In this document: piece by piece, positions 1 to 7,980 of the stretch | Position numbering within the stretch: the first letter of the stretch is position 1 | Layout of the letters: each line of letters opens with the position of its first letter | Assembly (NCBI GenBank): GCA_002320775.1 | Contig: DCKY01000153.1 | Coordinates: forward strand, 22,666-36,652 | Reading direction: 5' to 3' | DNA from: Planctomycetes bacterium UBA1662 | Lineage (GTDB): Bacteria > Planctomycetota > UBA8108 | DNA: 13,987 nt | The notes under the pieces: generated by a model | What the model was told of the DNA's origin: nothing | Databases searched by the model: none | What the model saw: only the letters and a program-made list of their open reading frames with translations | Program-made: the position numbers and the translations under genes

Positions 1-19
1 ATCCGGGTGCCGCCTCCAT
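1..19 (-). CDS. Possible start of a downstream gene, cut by the window edge
   Basis: An ATG at 19-17 on the minus strand lies three bases after the TGA stop (25-23) of the STAND/TPR gene and in the same frame. An AGG seven bases upstream could serve as a ribosome binding site. Only six codons are visible (M-E-A-A-P-G), so no product can be named. The tight spacing would suit a translationally coupled partner of the ATPase. It could equally be chance. Confidence 0.22.
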
Positions 20-22
20 TTT

Positions 23-2149
23 TCAGCCTGGCGCGACCCCATCCTTCGCCTGGGCTGCCAGCGCTCTCTGGTAGCTCGCGGCGCCCATCAACTTCTCCAT
101 CTCCTTGAGCCTGCTGTCGATCACTGATGCCACCGGCCTTGAGAAGTCCTCGCTCTGCAGCCGGGCGGTGGGGGCGCTGCTTTCAAGGAGGGAGAGCGCG
201 CTGGTGTATTTTTTCAGTGCGGCTCCCAGTTGGACGCGGTCGCGTTCGAGATCTCCCATGAGAAGATGGCAGGTGGAGAGCTCCAGCACATCGCCGAGAG
301 CCACAGCTGTTCTTTGAGCATCATCATAGAGAGAGAGCCCCTCTTCGTAGGCTCGTCTCTCCCTGGCGATCATCGCCCGGGCGCGCAGAACCTTGAGCAG
401 GCTCCTCTTGTCGTCAACCGCGCGCACCAGCTTCTCGGCATCCATGAATTCGGTCTCGGCCTCCAGGAAGCGGTCGGCCTTCTGATGGAGCTGGCCGATC
501 TGCACCTTCATCGCAGCGAGCAGGCTTGTCCCTTTTTCACCGTCGCTTCCCTGCAGCTTTGCCACGATTTCCCGGTAGCTCTTCATGGCCTCTTCCTCTC
601 GTCCGCATTGGTAGAGGACATTGGCGAACTGGACCCTTGTTGCCAGCCAGATGGCTTCTTCGCCCAGCTCACGCGCCAGCTCCCCACCTTCTTCGTAGTG
701 GGCCGCCGCCGCGTCGAGATCTTCCCGCAGGTAATGTATATTTCCGATCTGGTGCAGGACGCGGGCGAGATTGGCCTGGTCGCCGCTGTTTTGGAGTTCC
801 TGTCTTACCTGTTCGTAGAGATCGAGAGCCTGGTCGTATCGATGGTCGTTCTTGTAGATGATAGCAAGGTTCCCGAGGCTGACCGTCCGTATGTTGCCGG
901 AGGTCGTCTCGATGGTCTCCAGCAGGACCTTCTTCGCCAGGTCGTGGTAGCCCAGCCGCAGCAGGTCCTCGATGAAGCACTTCTGGAGCTGGCTGGCCTC
1001 TTCGTAGTGCCCCGCCCGCAGAAGAAACTCCCTGGCGTTATACATAGACCAGGTGTTGCTGCTGCTTCCGGGCAGGCGCAGATAGTAGTTCGCAGCACAG
1101 GAGCGCAGAGCGCGAATCCGCTCGGCCTCGGGGGAGTGAAATCCCTGGCAGGCCGCATCGTTCACAAAGGGATGGAGCTGGCAGCTGATGCCGGTGGAGT
1201 CATCCCGCCCGCTCACCTGCAGCAGCCCGTATTCTTCGAGTTCCAGCAGGCGCTTGTCGGTATTGTCCCGGCTTAGCTCGATCTCCTCTTCAATTCCATC
1301 GCAGATGCTGCGCAGCAGGCCCCGGGTCAGTGGACGTCCAAATTCAGCCAGGATTTCAAGCAGCTCCCTGGTTGCCGGATGAAGCGTCTCGATGGCTTTC
1401 AGGTAGGCGCTCTCGAGGTCAGGTCCATTTTCTCGCTGCCGTTCCAGCTCGGCTCGGCCTGTCGCACTGGAGCTCATTCCTGCGAGGAGCCGAAGCAGGA
1501 GTGGATTGGAGATGTCGCGGGGGATAGCGCTTCCGGCTGCCAACAGGGTCCAGAAATCGCGTGTCTCCACCAGGGAGAGTCCCGGAAGTTCGATCCGTTC
1601 TATCTCGGCTTCTGCCGGGGGACGCTCAGAAGAAGTGAAGATGAGCATTCCCGGGGCGCTTTTCTCAAGACTTGAGCAGGCTGAGACGAAGTTCTTGAGT
1701 GACACCTGGGAATCTTCATCCTCGCCGATTGCGAGATGATGGAAATCATCGAAAAAGACAGCCACCGGATGCGTGGTGAGTATGTTGAACAGAACGGAGA
1801 GCTTCGCTTCGAGTCGTGATCTCTGCCCGAGCACCTTGTCCAGGTCTTCGATTCCGGCCTGCAGCAGGAAATCGTTGAGCCAGTACAGGGCCTCCTCGAT
1901 GCGCAGGCCCCGGTAGCAGATGATTCTCTTCATCGCGCTGAATCGGTTCGAGGCCGTGAGGGTGTCGATGACGGTTGTGGTCTTACCTGTTCCCGGCGGC
2001 GCATCGATCCATAGAGCCGCGGCTGTACGGCTCTCGATGAACCGGGCAACCCTGTCCATGGACACGGTGCGCAGGCGGCTGCGAAGGCAGAATGGTGCTT
2101 CCAGGCTGACAAGTGTTCTCTCACCAGACCCGTTGAGATACTCGTTCAT
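23..2149 (-). CDS. STAND-type P-loop ATPase with C-terminal TPR array
   Basis: A 708-residue cytoplasmic protein. Residues 20-40 resemble the lead-in of MalT/AfsR-like ATPases. A Walker A motif lies at residues 50-57 (A-x4-GKT) and a Walker B strand at 129-139 (VAVFFDDFHHL). A strand ending FTSSERP (171-177) resembles a sensor motif. Residues about 245-335 look like the winged-helix module that follows the ATPase in STAND proteins. From about 370 to 655 there are roughly six to seven TPR-like helical pairs of about 40 residues (for example near 425, 462 and 500). No signal peptide, membrane segment, DNA-binding HTH or enzymatic effector is visible at either end. STAND proteins usually act as ligand-triggered switches carrying an effector domain, so the output may be a partner protein. 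It is the last complete gene of a same-strand run after bamA and the peptidase-MA-like gene. No good ribosome binding site sits near the ATG; the closest GGGAGG is about 24 bases upstream, inside a hairpin. Family assignment is good, specific function unknown. Confidence 0.85.
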   Translation of the reverse strand: MNEYLNGSGERTLVSLEAPFCLRSRLRTVSMDRVARFIESRTAAALWIDAPPGTGKTTTVIDTLTASNRFSAMKRIICYRGLRIEEALYWLNDFLLQAGIEDLDKVLGQRSRLEAKLSVLFNILTTHPVAVFFDDFHHLAIGEDEDSQVSLKNFVSACSSLEKSAPGMLIFTSSERPPAEAEIERIELPGLSLVETRDFWTLLAAGSAIPRDISNPLLLRLLAGMSSSATGRAELERQRENGPDLESAYLKAIETLHPATRELLEILAEFGRPLTRGLLRSICDGIEEEIELSRDNTDKRLLELEEYGLLQVSGRDDSTGISCQLHPFVNDAACQGFHSPEAERIRALRSCAANYYLRLPGSSSNTWSMYNAREFLLRAGHYEEASQLQKCFIEDLLRLGYHDLAKKVLLETIETTSGNIRTVSLGNLAIIYKNDHRYDQALDLYEQVRQELQNSGDQANLARVLHQIGNIHYLREDLDAAAAHYEEGGELARELGEEAIWLATRVQFANVLYQCGREEEAMKSYREIVAKLQGSDGEKGTSLLAAMKVQIGQLHQKADRFLEAETEFMDAEKLVRAVDDKRSLLKVLRARAMIARERRAYEEGLSLYDDAQRTAVALGDVLELSTCHLLMGDLERDRVQLGAALKKYTSALSLLESSAPTARLQSEDFSRPVASVIDSRLKEMEKLMGAASYQRALAAQAKDGVAPG

Positions 2150-2172
2150 GCAGTTTTATCGACGGAGAGAGA

Positions 2173-2205
2173 AGCCTCCCTTGATCTCATCAGGGTGGGA
2201 GGGCT
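2173..2205 (-). terminator. Bulged hairpin upstream of the STAND/TPR gene, possible weak terminator
   Basis: On the plus strand agcctccc (2173-2180) pairs with gggagggct (2197-2205), giving eight base pairs with one bulged G and a 16-base loop. Read on the minus strand, the stem is followed by a pyrimidine run (TCTCTCTCC) rather than a true U-tract. It could end the transcript of the gene above, or sequester the GGGAGG that is the only purine-rich block ahead of the STAND gene start at 2149. Confidence 0.35.
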
Positions 2206-2290
2206 CGTTCTGATAAGAGAGCTAAGCTTTCAATGGCCGATAGGGCCGGGCCAGGGAGCGGAAGCCGCACTCTTACAGGATATTGGGAAC

Positions 2291-2338
2291 TTCCGGGCGC
2301 TCTGGCGCGGCTGGGCGAGGGCCGGCAGCAGCCCGGAA
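2291..2338. repeat. Perfect 8-bp GC-rich inverted repeat in the 2150-2359 spacer
   Basis: ttccgggc (2291-2298) and gcccggaa (2331-2338) are exact reverse complements, separated by 32 bases. There is no adjacent T-run on either strand, so it does not look like an intrinsic terminator. It lies just after the stop of the peptidase-MA-like gene and could protect an mRNA 3' end, or be chance in GC-rich DNA. Confidence 0.35.
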
Positions 2339-2359
2339 ACCAGGTCCGGCGGGCACAGC

Positions 2360-3808
2360 TCAGTCGGAGCGGTTTCTGCCCCTGGGGTTGAACCGGGCTC
2401 TCTGCTCTCCGCCGCTGGCGGCAGAGTATTTCTTGGCTGTCTCAATTACGTGCCGCTTCCAGAGTAGATCGAGCTCTTCGGTTTCCTTCTTGAAGTGTGT
2501 CCTGAGAGCCTTCTCCTGGAAGTTGACGTAGCCGAGCCAGTAGGTCTTGAGAGCATCTTCGTCGTCTTCGGGCGGAGCAAGGGGGGCCTCTTCGCCTTTC
2601 AGGTCGCGAAGAAGAGCCTGCAGGTAGCGCGGGCTCTTGCGAACCCTGTAGAGGAAATCGACGAGGGTCATCGCCATTGCGCGGCTGCGTTTTTCCTGCC
2701 GCCGCTTGATTTCCTGTGATTCGAGGAGGTAGTAGATGTTGTCGTCGTTGTTTTCGGCGCTGAGAACATCCGCTGCGGTCTTGAAGTTCCGGTAGAAATA
2801 GGCCTTGTCTCGAGCATCCTTGCCGCGGCTCATCTTGGCCATGCCGATGATCTGTTCGGCGATCCCGTCCTGCAGCCACCAGCCAACTCGTCGATCGGTT
2901 CCGTTGAGATAGGTGATCGCATCGGTTGCAAGAATCCTGGTCGCGGCTGTGCTTTCAGGTTGCCAAAGTGTCGTATGTTCCTCGTTCGTATAGCCGTATT
3001 CCGCGTTCTTCGCGTAGTCAACCTGGTCGACAATCTCTGCGAATTGCTGGTATTGCTGCTCGGAGCGCAGGAGAACAAGCTGGACCTTGGCGGGCCAGAG
3101 AAGAGCGTTCTTGCCCTTGATTCCGAGGAAACTGGAGATCAGCTTCTTCGAGTTCTTCAGGTGGCTGACGAGCTGTGCCATCTTGGGGTGTTTAGCCGAG
3201 GAGAGCGTGGTGTGGACAAGGAAATCCTGGTCTTCGTAGGTATGAAATTCAATGTTGAGGTTCTCGCTGAGGGATGCGGCCCACTCTTTTTTACGGACGA
3301 CATCAGCGGCGAACTTATTGGCGTCTACCGTCAGTTCGCTCCCTTCCGTCCCTTCTTCTCCCGTGGTTGCGGGAATTTCAGGTGTCGCTGGAGCTTCAGC
3401 CTCGACCGGTGATGGCGCTTTGGTGATGACGATCTCGGGAGCCGTCTCGGCCTCGGCCGGGTTCCCGGAGGAGCTCCGACTTCCAGAGCCGCTGGACCGT
3501 TTCGCGATTTCGGTCTTGAGCACCCAGGTGCTTCCGTAGCGTACGTAGCCGAGAGAGTCGCGGGCGCCCTCGTGATCCTCGTCGATCAGAAGAGCCTCTT
3601 TGAGGTAGAAGGCGGCGTGGCTGCCAAGCTGGTTCTGGCTGCACCAGAGCGAGAATTGAAAGTGAGCGTTCGCATCTCGCGGGGGCACCTTGGCTGCCCG
3701 TCTGCAGTATTGCTCAAGAACACTTTCGCCCTTGGCGGGTTTTCCGTTCTGGGCCGTCAATGAACTCTGGATAAGAAGGACAGCGATGAGAATGAGCAGG
3801 CTCTTCAT
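2360..3808 (-). CDS. Secreted protein with N-terminal TPR-like region and degenerate peptidase-MA-like (DUF1570-like) domain
   Basis: The ATG at 3808 gives 482 residues starting with a clear signal peptide: Lys at residue 2, a hydrophobic core to about residue 15, then SSLTA-QN for cleavage near residue 19. A GGAG lies ten bases upstream. The open frame runs 45 codons further up, but that part is not signal-like. Residues about 25-90 form a TPR-like unit ending in LGY-x(5)-W, a signature I associate with planctomycete-type secreted proteins. Residues about 103-165 are a Ser-, then Ala/Glu/Pro-rich linker. Residues about 180-350 resemble peptidase-MA-like domains, including WWLQDGIAE (about 310-318), which matches the family's W-L-x-E-G-x-A-E segment. 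The zinc-binding HExxH expected about 15 residues earlier is replaced by TDAIT (about 295-299), so it is probably not an active metalloprotease. It lies 167 bases downstream of bamA on the same strand, which suggests an envelope role. The C-terminus is basic. Family call moderate, function unknown. Confidence 0.8.
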   Translation of the reverse strand: MKSLLILIAVLLIQSSLTAQNGKPAKGESVLEQYCRRAAKVPPRDANAHFQFSLWCSQNQLGSHAAFYLKEALLIDEDHEGARDSLGYVRYGSTWVLKTEIAKRSSGSGSRSSSGNPAEAETAPEIVITKAPSPVEAEAPATPEIPATTGEEGTEGSELTVDANKFAADVVRKKEWAASLSENLNIEFHTYEDQDFLVHTTLSSAKHPKMAQLVSHLKNSKKLISSFLGIKGKNALLWPAKVQLVLLRSEQQYQQFAEIVDQVDYAKNAEYGYTNEEHTTLWQPESTAATRILATDAITYLNGTDRRVGWWLQDGIAEQIIGMAKMSRGKDARDKAYFYRNFKTAADVLSAENNDDNIYYLLESQEIKRRQEKRSRAMAMTLVDFLYRVRKSPRYLQALLRDLKGEEAPLAPPEDDEDALKTYWLGYVNFQEKALRTHFKKETEELDLLWKRHVIETAKKYSAASGGEQRARFNPRGRNRSD

Positions 3809-3925
3809 GACTGGAGTACTCCGGATAGTTCGTAAATCATTCAATAGAAAGATTGTAAGGCAATGATAGGCATGACGCCAGCGGCTAAGGACTGGCGGGA
3901 GAGGAGTCGCGATATCGTCAAAGAG

Positions 3926-3949
3926 CGCTCCAGGGCCAGCCATGGAGCG
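3926..3949 (-). terminator. Hairpin after bamA, possible weak terminator
   Basis: cgctcca (3926-3932) and tggagcg (3943-3949) form a perfect seven-base-pair stem with a ten-base loop, 27 bases downstream of the bamA stop. On the minus strand it is followed by CTCTTTG, only a short U-rich run. It may attenuate transcription between bamA and the gene at 2360-3808. Confidence 0.4.
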
Positions 3950-3975
3950 GTATAGCGGTTCGCTGGGGGGCCTGG

Positions 3976-6375
3976 TTAGAAAAGATTTCCGATCGAGAAC
4001 AGGAAGAAGCGGGTTTCGTCCTGGGGCTCTCTCTGGATCGGTGTACCGAAATAGAGCCCGATGGGGATCGGGATTCCACCGAGTAGCGGGAAATTGAGCC
4101 GGGCTCCGAATCCCAGCACATAGCGCATGTCTTCAAATCGAAAATCCGAAGGGTCCTGGAGATTACCGTAGTCCAGGAAGACCACGCCTCGCAGGACCTG
4201 TTCGAATACCGGGAAGCCGTATTCGACTGTACCCCAGACCTGGCCGGTGGCGCCGATGGGGACGCCGTTTTCGTGCGGCCCCATGCCCCTGTAGCGAAAT
4301 CCCTTGACGTTCTGCGGGCCGCCGAGGAAGAGACGTTCGAAAATGGGAATGTCATTCGTGTCGCCGAAGGGTTCGATCAATCCAAGGTTTGCCTTGAGAG
4401 CGACCACATGGTGGTTGCCGTCCTCCTGCTGGTAAACGGGGAAGACAAGGCTCTGGCCGATCCGGATCTTGTGAAAATCAATCTCGCTGCCGAGGAAGCC
4501 GCCGGCGATCTCGTAGTCCAGGGTTTCCTTGTGTCCGGCATAGGGGCCTTCATAGGGACGGTAGAGCAGCTTGTCGTACTCGAGTCCCAGGGTCAGGCCA
4601 ATGATGTCGGTGGAGCCTGCAACATCCTTGGCATCCTGGGGAGCATCATCGTCGACATTGTCGACCTTGATGTTGCCGACGCGAGCCCCGACCCTGGTCC
4701 GGAGGTCCCGGTCAAAATCAAAGGCGTGGCTTATGCTAGGCAGGAAGCCGGTATGGCGTTCTTCCCAGCGCCGCCGCCACCACTTGATGCTTCGGAAGTT
4801 GAGTCGCAGAGAATTCCTGGTGTCCATCAGGTAGGGTTCGACAAAGGTCAGCTGATATCTCGACCAGATGGTTCCAGGAGAAAGATTGATCGACAGGGTC
4901 TGCCCCGCCCCGGTGAATGCCGTCCTCAGGTCGTAGAGGGATTCCGGGGTGTCGAGGATGTCGAAGTTTTTCTTTGTCAGCTGGATGTTGCCGAAGATTC
5001 CATGTCCGGCGGAGAGTCCGAAACCAAACATGATGTTGCCGAAGTTGGGTACCTCGTTGACATTGACAATCACGTCCCGGTAGGACGGCTGCGAGGTCGG
5101 TTCGTAGGAGTAGTCGATTCGCTGGAAGATGCCGAGGCGGCTGAGGTTCGAGTTACTTTTGACCAGCTTGGAGTTGTCAATCTTCTCGCCCGGGTAAAAT
5201 TCCAGCTCTCTCCGGATGACCTTGTCCTGGGTGAAGAGGTTGCCTTTGACCTTGATCTTGTTGATGTGGACCTCGTTGTTTTCTTCGATGTCGAAGCGGA
5301 CCCGCATGGTTGGCTTGTCGAGCGAGTGGGAAAACTTGGGTGATACCTGGGCAAAGAGATAAGCCCTGTCCTTGTAGTAGTCGAGGATCGCCTTTTTGTC
5401 CTTGTCGAGCTTTTCCTGGTTGAATTGAGATCCCGTCCTGGCGACGGTGAGCTCCTTCAGCACCTGCTCAGAGAAGACCGTATTTCCTGTGAACAGATAG
5501 CCATCGAAGAGGTATTGCTCTCCCTCGGCGATGACAATCTCGATGTCGAGGCCATCCTTCTCAGGGAGGATCTCGATGGAGTTCGGCTCAATCTGGACAT
5601 CCATGTAGCCGTGGCTGCGGTAGAACTTCTTGAGGTTGACGATGTCCATCTGCAGGTCGCTGTGCTTGAAATATCCCGGGGTGAAGAGGCTGAGAATCCA
5701 GAAGCCCTTCGTCTTGGTCGTCATGTTCTCCTGGAGCTCACTGTCGGAGAAGGCGTTGTTTCCGCTGAAGCGGATGTTCTCAATCTGGACCCGGCTACCT
5801 TCGGATATGGTGAAGGAAACAATCGCTCCGCGTTTACCCGTCTCGATCTTGTGATCGACCGCGACAAAGAGAAAGCCCTCATCGAGGTATTTCTGTCTGA
5901 TGGCCTGCCTGTCCTGCTCGACCAGGTACTCGTTGAACAGGTCTCCTTCCTGCAGTCGGAGCGACGGGGTGCTTGAGTAGAAGTCGCTTTCACTCAGCTG
6001 GTTACGGCCCAGGTAGAGCACCTTGTAGACAATCGGCTTTTCTTCCACCACGAAGCGGATAGCCACGCCGTCTTCGAATTTGCTCTCATAGGGGCCGAGC
6101 ACCCGCTTGAATTTTCCAAGCGCGAATAGCTGAGCGGCTTCCCGTTCAACAGCTTCAGGGTTGTAGCGCTCACCGATCCTGAATTGAAGCCGGCCGAGGA
6201 CCTCAGATTCGGGCGTCTTGTCGAGTCCCTCGATGGTGATCTTACGGATCTGTTTTCCGCTCAGTGGCGATGGCTGCGCCAGGGCGTTTCCCGGGGCGAG
6301 AGAAAGCGCAAGCATGGCAAAGCACCCGAGTACCAGGCTTCTGATCGAGCAGGATTTTTGAATTAAAAACGCCAT
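3976..6375 (-). CDS. bamA: Outer membrane protein assembly factor BamA
   Basis: BamA is the Omp85-family core of the BAM machine that folds and inserts beta-barrel proteins into the outer membrane. The ATG at 6375 gives 799 residues, the usual family length, with GGTGGAG four bases upstream and a signal peptide ending NALA-QP at about residue 33. The open frame extends 35 codons further upstream, but that would bury the signal peptide. Five POTRA-like repeats follow at about 41-114, 115-193, 194-286, 287-367 and 368-443, each with the GN/GL-x-x-F-type strand turn (GNNAF, GNTVF, GNLF). The barrel occupies about 444-799 and ends in Phe, as expected for the beta-signal. The conserved (V/I)RG(F/Y) of the lid loop appears as VKGF (690-693). 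Unlike proteobacteria, no skp/ompH, lpxD or fabZ follows; the next gene is the peptidase-MA-like protein. It is divergent from the DUF2203 gene. Very confident. Confidence 0.97.
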   Translation of the reverse strand: MAFLIQKSCSIRSLVLGCFAMLALSLAPGNALAQPSPLSGKQIRKITIEGLDKTPESEVLGRLQFRIGERYNPEAVEREAAQLFALGKFKRVLGPYESKFEDGVAIRFVVEEKPIVYKVLYLGRNQLSESDFYSSTPSLRLQEGDLFNEYLVEQDRQAIRQKYLDEGFLFVAVDHKIETGKRGAIVSFTISEGSRVQIENIRFSGNNAFSDSELQENMTTKTKGFWILSLFTPGYFKHSDLQMDIVNLKKFYRSHGYMDVQIEPNSIEILPEKDGLDIEIVIAEGEQYLFDGYLFTGNTVFSEQVLKELTVARTGSQFNQEKLDKDKKAILDYYKDRAYLFAQVSPKFSHSLDKPTMRVRFDIEENNEVHINKIKVKGNLFTQDKVIRRELEFYPGEKIDNSKLVKSNSNLSRLGIFQRIDYSYEPTSQPSYRDVIVNVNEVPNFGNIMFGFGLSAGHGIFGNIQLTKKNFDILDTPESLYDLRTAFTGAGQTLSINLSPGTIWSRYQLTFVEPYLMDTRNSLRLNFRSIKWWRRRWEERHTGFLPSISHAFDFDRDLRTRVGARVGNIKVDNVDDDAPQDAKDVAGSTDIIGLTLGLEYDKLLYRPYEGPYAGHKETLDYEIAGGFLGSEIDFHKIRIGQSLVFPVYQQEDGNHHVVALKANLGLIEPFGDTNDIPIFERLFLGGPQNVKGFRYRGMGPHENGVPIGATGQVWGTVEYGFPVFEQVLRGVVFLDYGNLQDPSDFRFEDMRYVLGFGARLNFPLLGGIPIPIGLYFGTPIQREPQDETRFFLFSIGNLF

Positions 6376-6652
6376 CTGACTCCACCGTTTTAGTGAAAAG
6401 ATCGGGGGTGTCAAGTTATCAAGGGGCTTTCGGCGGTTCTTTGGCTGAATTGTCCCGATTTTGGACGAGTCGGTCCGCAACAGGTATCAAACAATTCGGG
6501 AGAGAATTTCAGGGCCAGGCTCTAATTCCTTGTATCCGTGCAGCTTGGGGGACTGTGGCGGGTTGTTTCTACCAGCGGTACGGGACTTGCTCCTTGTCAG
6601 TATGTAAAAGACCCTATTTTGTTGATCCATCTCACTTTGCAGAGGCGACACC

Positions 6653-7105
6653 ATGGAAGCCAAGATCATCTCAATTGAAGAAGCTAACCGTATGCTCCCA
6701 CTTCTGAAGGGGATCGTTGGTGATATCATGATGAAGTGGAAGGCGATCATTGAGAAGCGCGCGGAGCTCGAATGCATCGAGAAAGGCGGCCGCGGTTTCG
6801 AGGCGGGACTTGAACTGCTGGACAGGGAAAATGATCTTCGTGATCTGAAGCACCAGCTCAACAGCCTCATCGACAAGATCAACAGCTACATCCGGGAGGT
6901 GGAAGCTCTTGGCTGTTTTGTGGAGGAGTTCAAGAGAGGAGTCGTGAACTTTCCATCGCTTTACAATGGCCGAAAGGTCTTTCTCTGCTGGCAGCCCGGC
7001 GACCTTAGCGTGGGGTATTGGCACGAACTGGACGAGACCTTCAACGACCGCGTGGCGATCCGTGATCTCTCAGAGTTCCTGTGCCACAACCCGGTACACG
7101 AGTAG
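6653..7105 (+). CDS. DUF2203 family protein
   Basis: A 150-residue soluble protein with AGAGG seven bases before its ATG. It begins with an extended stretch and the IEEANRMLP segment typical of DUF2203, followed by a long charged helical region (residues about 10-85) that may form a coiled coil. The C-terminal part carries the family signature: VVNFPSL (about 99-105), then a Gly-Arg-x-V-x-L-C-W segment (about 109-115) and YWHE (about 124-127). The molecular function of this family is not known to me. It is transcribed alone from the bamA-divergent region and converges on yebC with only 18 bases between the two stop codons. Confident in the family, not in any role. Confidence 0.9.
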   Translation: MEAKIISIEEANRMLPLLKGIVGDIMMKWKAIIEKRAELECIEKGGRGFEAGLELLDRENDLRDLKHQLNSLIDKINSYIREVEALGCFVEEFKRGVVNFPSLYNGRKVFLCWQPGDLSVGYWHELDETFNDRVAIRDLSEFLCHNPVHE

Positions 7106-7106
7106 C

Positions 7107-7123
7107 GCAGCCGGAGAGGCTGC
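7107..7123. terminator. Perfect hairpin filling the gap between convergent DUF2203 and yebC genes
   Basis: gcagcc (7107-7112) and ggctgc (7118-7123) pair perfectly around a five-base loop, and the structure occupies almost all of the 18-base space between the two stop codons. No strong U-tract follows on either side (TCAATCTT on the plus strand), so efficiency is uncertain. Its placement suggests a bidirectional terminator or transcription-conflict barrier. Confidence 0.5.
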
Positions 7124-7939
7124 TCAATCTTCGGCGGCAAGAGAATCGATGATCTCTTCGGGAACATCGAGGTCGCTGAAGAGATTCTGCACATCCTCAT
7201 GGTCCTCGAGGTCTTCGAGGAAATTCAGGGCGGCCTTTGCGGTCTCCTTGTCCGCGATAACCACGGGATTCTGTGGTTTGTAGATCAGCTCAGAGCGGTC
7301 GAAGATAGGCCTGTCGTCTTCCGCTTCGCCCCATTTCTTTTCTTCGCCGATGCCTCGCTTCTTCTCAAGGAAGGACTGCAGGGCGCCTCGAACCTGGTCA
7401 AAAGATTCAGCCGGGACCTCGACGTCGAAGGACTCGTCGGCTTCTTCGATATTTTCAGCGCCGGCTTCGATTGCCTCCTCAAAGAGCTCCTCTTCTTCTA
7501 CATCTTCTTTTGAGATGCTCAGGATTCCTTTGCGGTCGAACTTCCACATCACCGAATTGGATTTCCCGAGTGAGCCTCCCCGCTTCTCCAGCAGGTTCCT
7601 CATCTCCCCTCCTGTTCGGTTTCGGTTGTCGGTGAGAGCCTCCATGATGACGGAGAGACCGTGGGGGCCGATCCCCTCGTAGGTGAGCTCCTCGATAGCA
7701 TCCCCCTGGAGCTCGCCGGTACCTTTTTTGACCGCGCGCGCGATGGAATCCTTCGGCATGGACTCGGCCTTCGCTTTTTCAATCGCGTAGCGCAGCTTGA
7801 GGTTTTCCTGAGGGTTCCCTCCGCCGTTGCGCGCCGCAACCATGATGTATTTAGCAAGCTTGGAGAACATCTTGGACTTGCGGGCATCTGCAGCGCCTTT
7901 GCGATGCTTGATATTAGCCCATTTTGAATGACCAGCCAT
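7124..7939 (-). CDS. yebC: YebC/PmpR family protein (TACO1 homologue)
   Basis: The protein opens with the hallmark MAGHSKWANIKHRKGAADA and carries the other family blocks: an NPQENLKLRYAIEKAK segment (about 42-57), ELTYEGIGPHG (about 84-94) and the TDNRNRT segment (about 103-109). Members were described first as transcriptional regulators (PmpR), and TACO1/YebC proteins have since been tied to relief of ribosome stalling; which role applies here cannot be read from sequence. At 271 residues it is about 25 longer than typical (240-250). The excess is a charged insertion around residues 193-215, between the long domain-2 helix and the YKPQNPV strand, plus an acidic C-terminal extension. The start has AGG about seven bases upstream. 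A 175-base leader containing two hairpins separates it from the HhH gene above. Family call is very safe. Confidence 0.96.
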   Translation of the reverse strand: MAGHSKWANIKHRKGAADARKSKMFSKLAKYIMVAARNGGGNPQENLKLRYAIEKAKAESMPKDSIARAVKKGTGELQGDAIEELTYEGIGPHGLSVIMEALTDNRNRTGGEMRNLLEKRGGSLGKSNSVMWKFDRKGILSISKEDVEEEELFEEAIEAGAENIEEADESFDVEVPAESFDQVRGALQSFLEKKRGIGEEKKWGEAEDDRPIFDRSELIYKPQNPVVIADKETAKAALNFLEDLEDHEDVQNLFSDLDVPEEIIDSLAAED

Positions 7940-7980
7940 GTCGCCTATTTTTCCAGGTCAGTGGTAGAGACAAATGAACC

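Noticed and set aside
230..1276. 348-codon plus-strand open frame
   Set aside because: It lies wholly opposite the STAND/TPR gene, has no recognisable domain, and arises from codon bias in the real gene.
3809..3943. 45-codon upstream extension of the peptidase-MA-like gene
   Set aside because: It would bury a clean signal peptide, and it overlaps the hairpin after bamA.
4273..5343. 356-codon plus-strand open frame
   Set aside because: Antisense shadow of bamA: rich in Val/Asp/Leu runs typical of reversed coding sequence, with no ribosome binding site or family match.
6387..6414. TTGACA-16-TAAAAC on the minus strand as a bamA promoter
   Set aside because: The predicted start would fall at about 6380, inside the Shine-Dalgarno sequence of bamA, removing the site that supports the chosen ATG; the -10 box is also poor.
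6594..6620. TTGTCA with TATTTT as a promoter for the DUF2203 gene
   Set aside because: The spacing is only 15 bases and the -10 box matches four of six, too weak to list.
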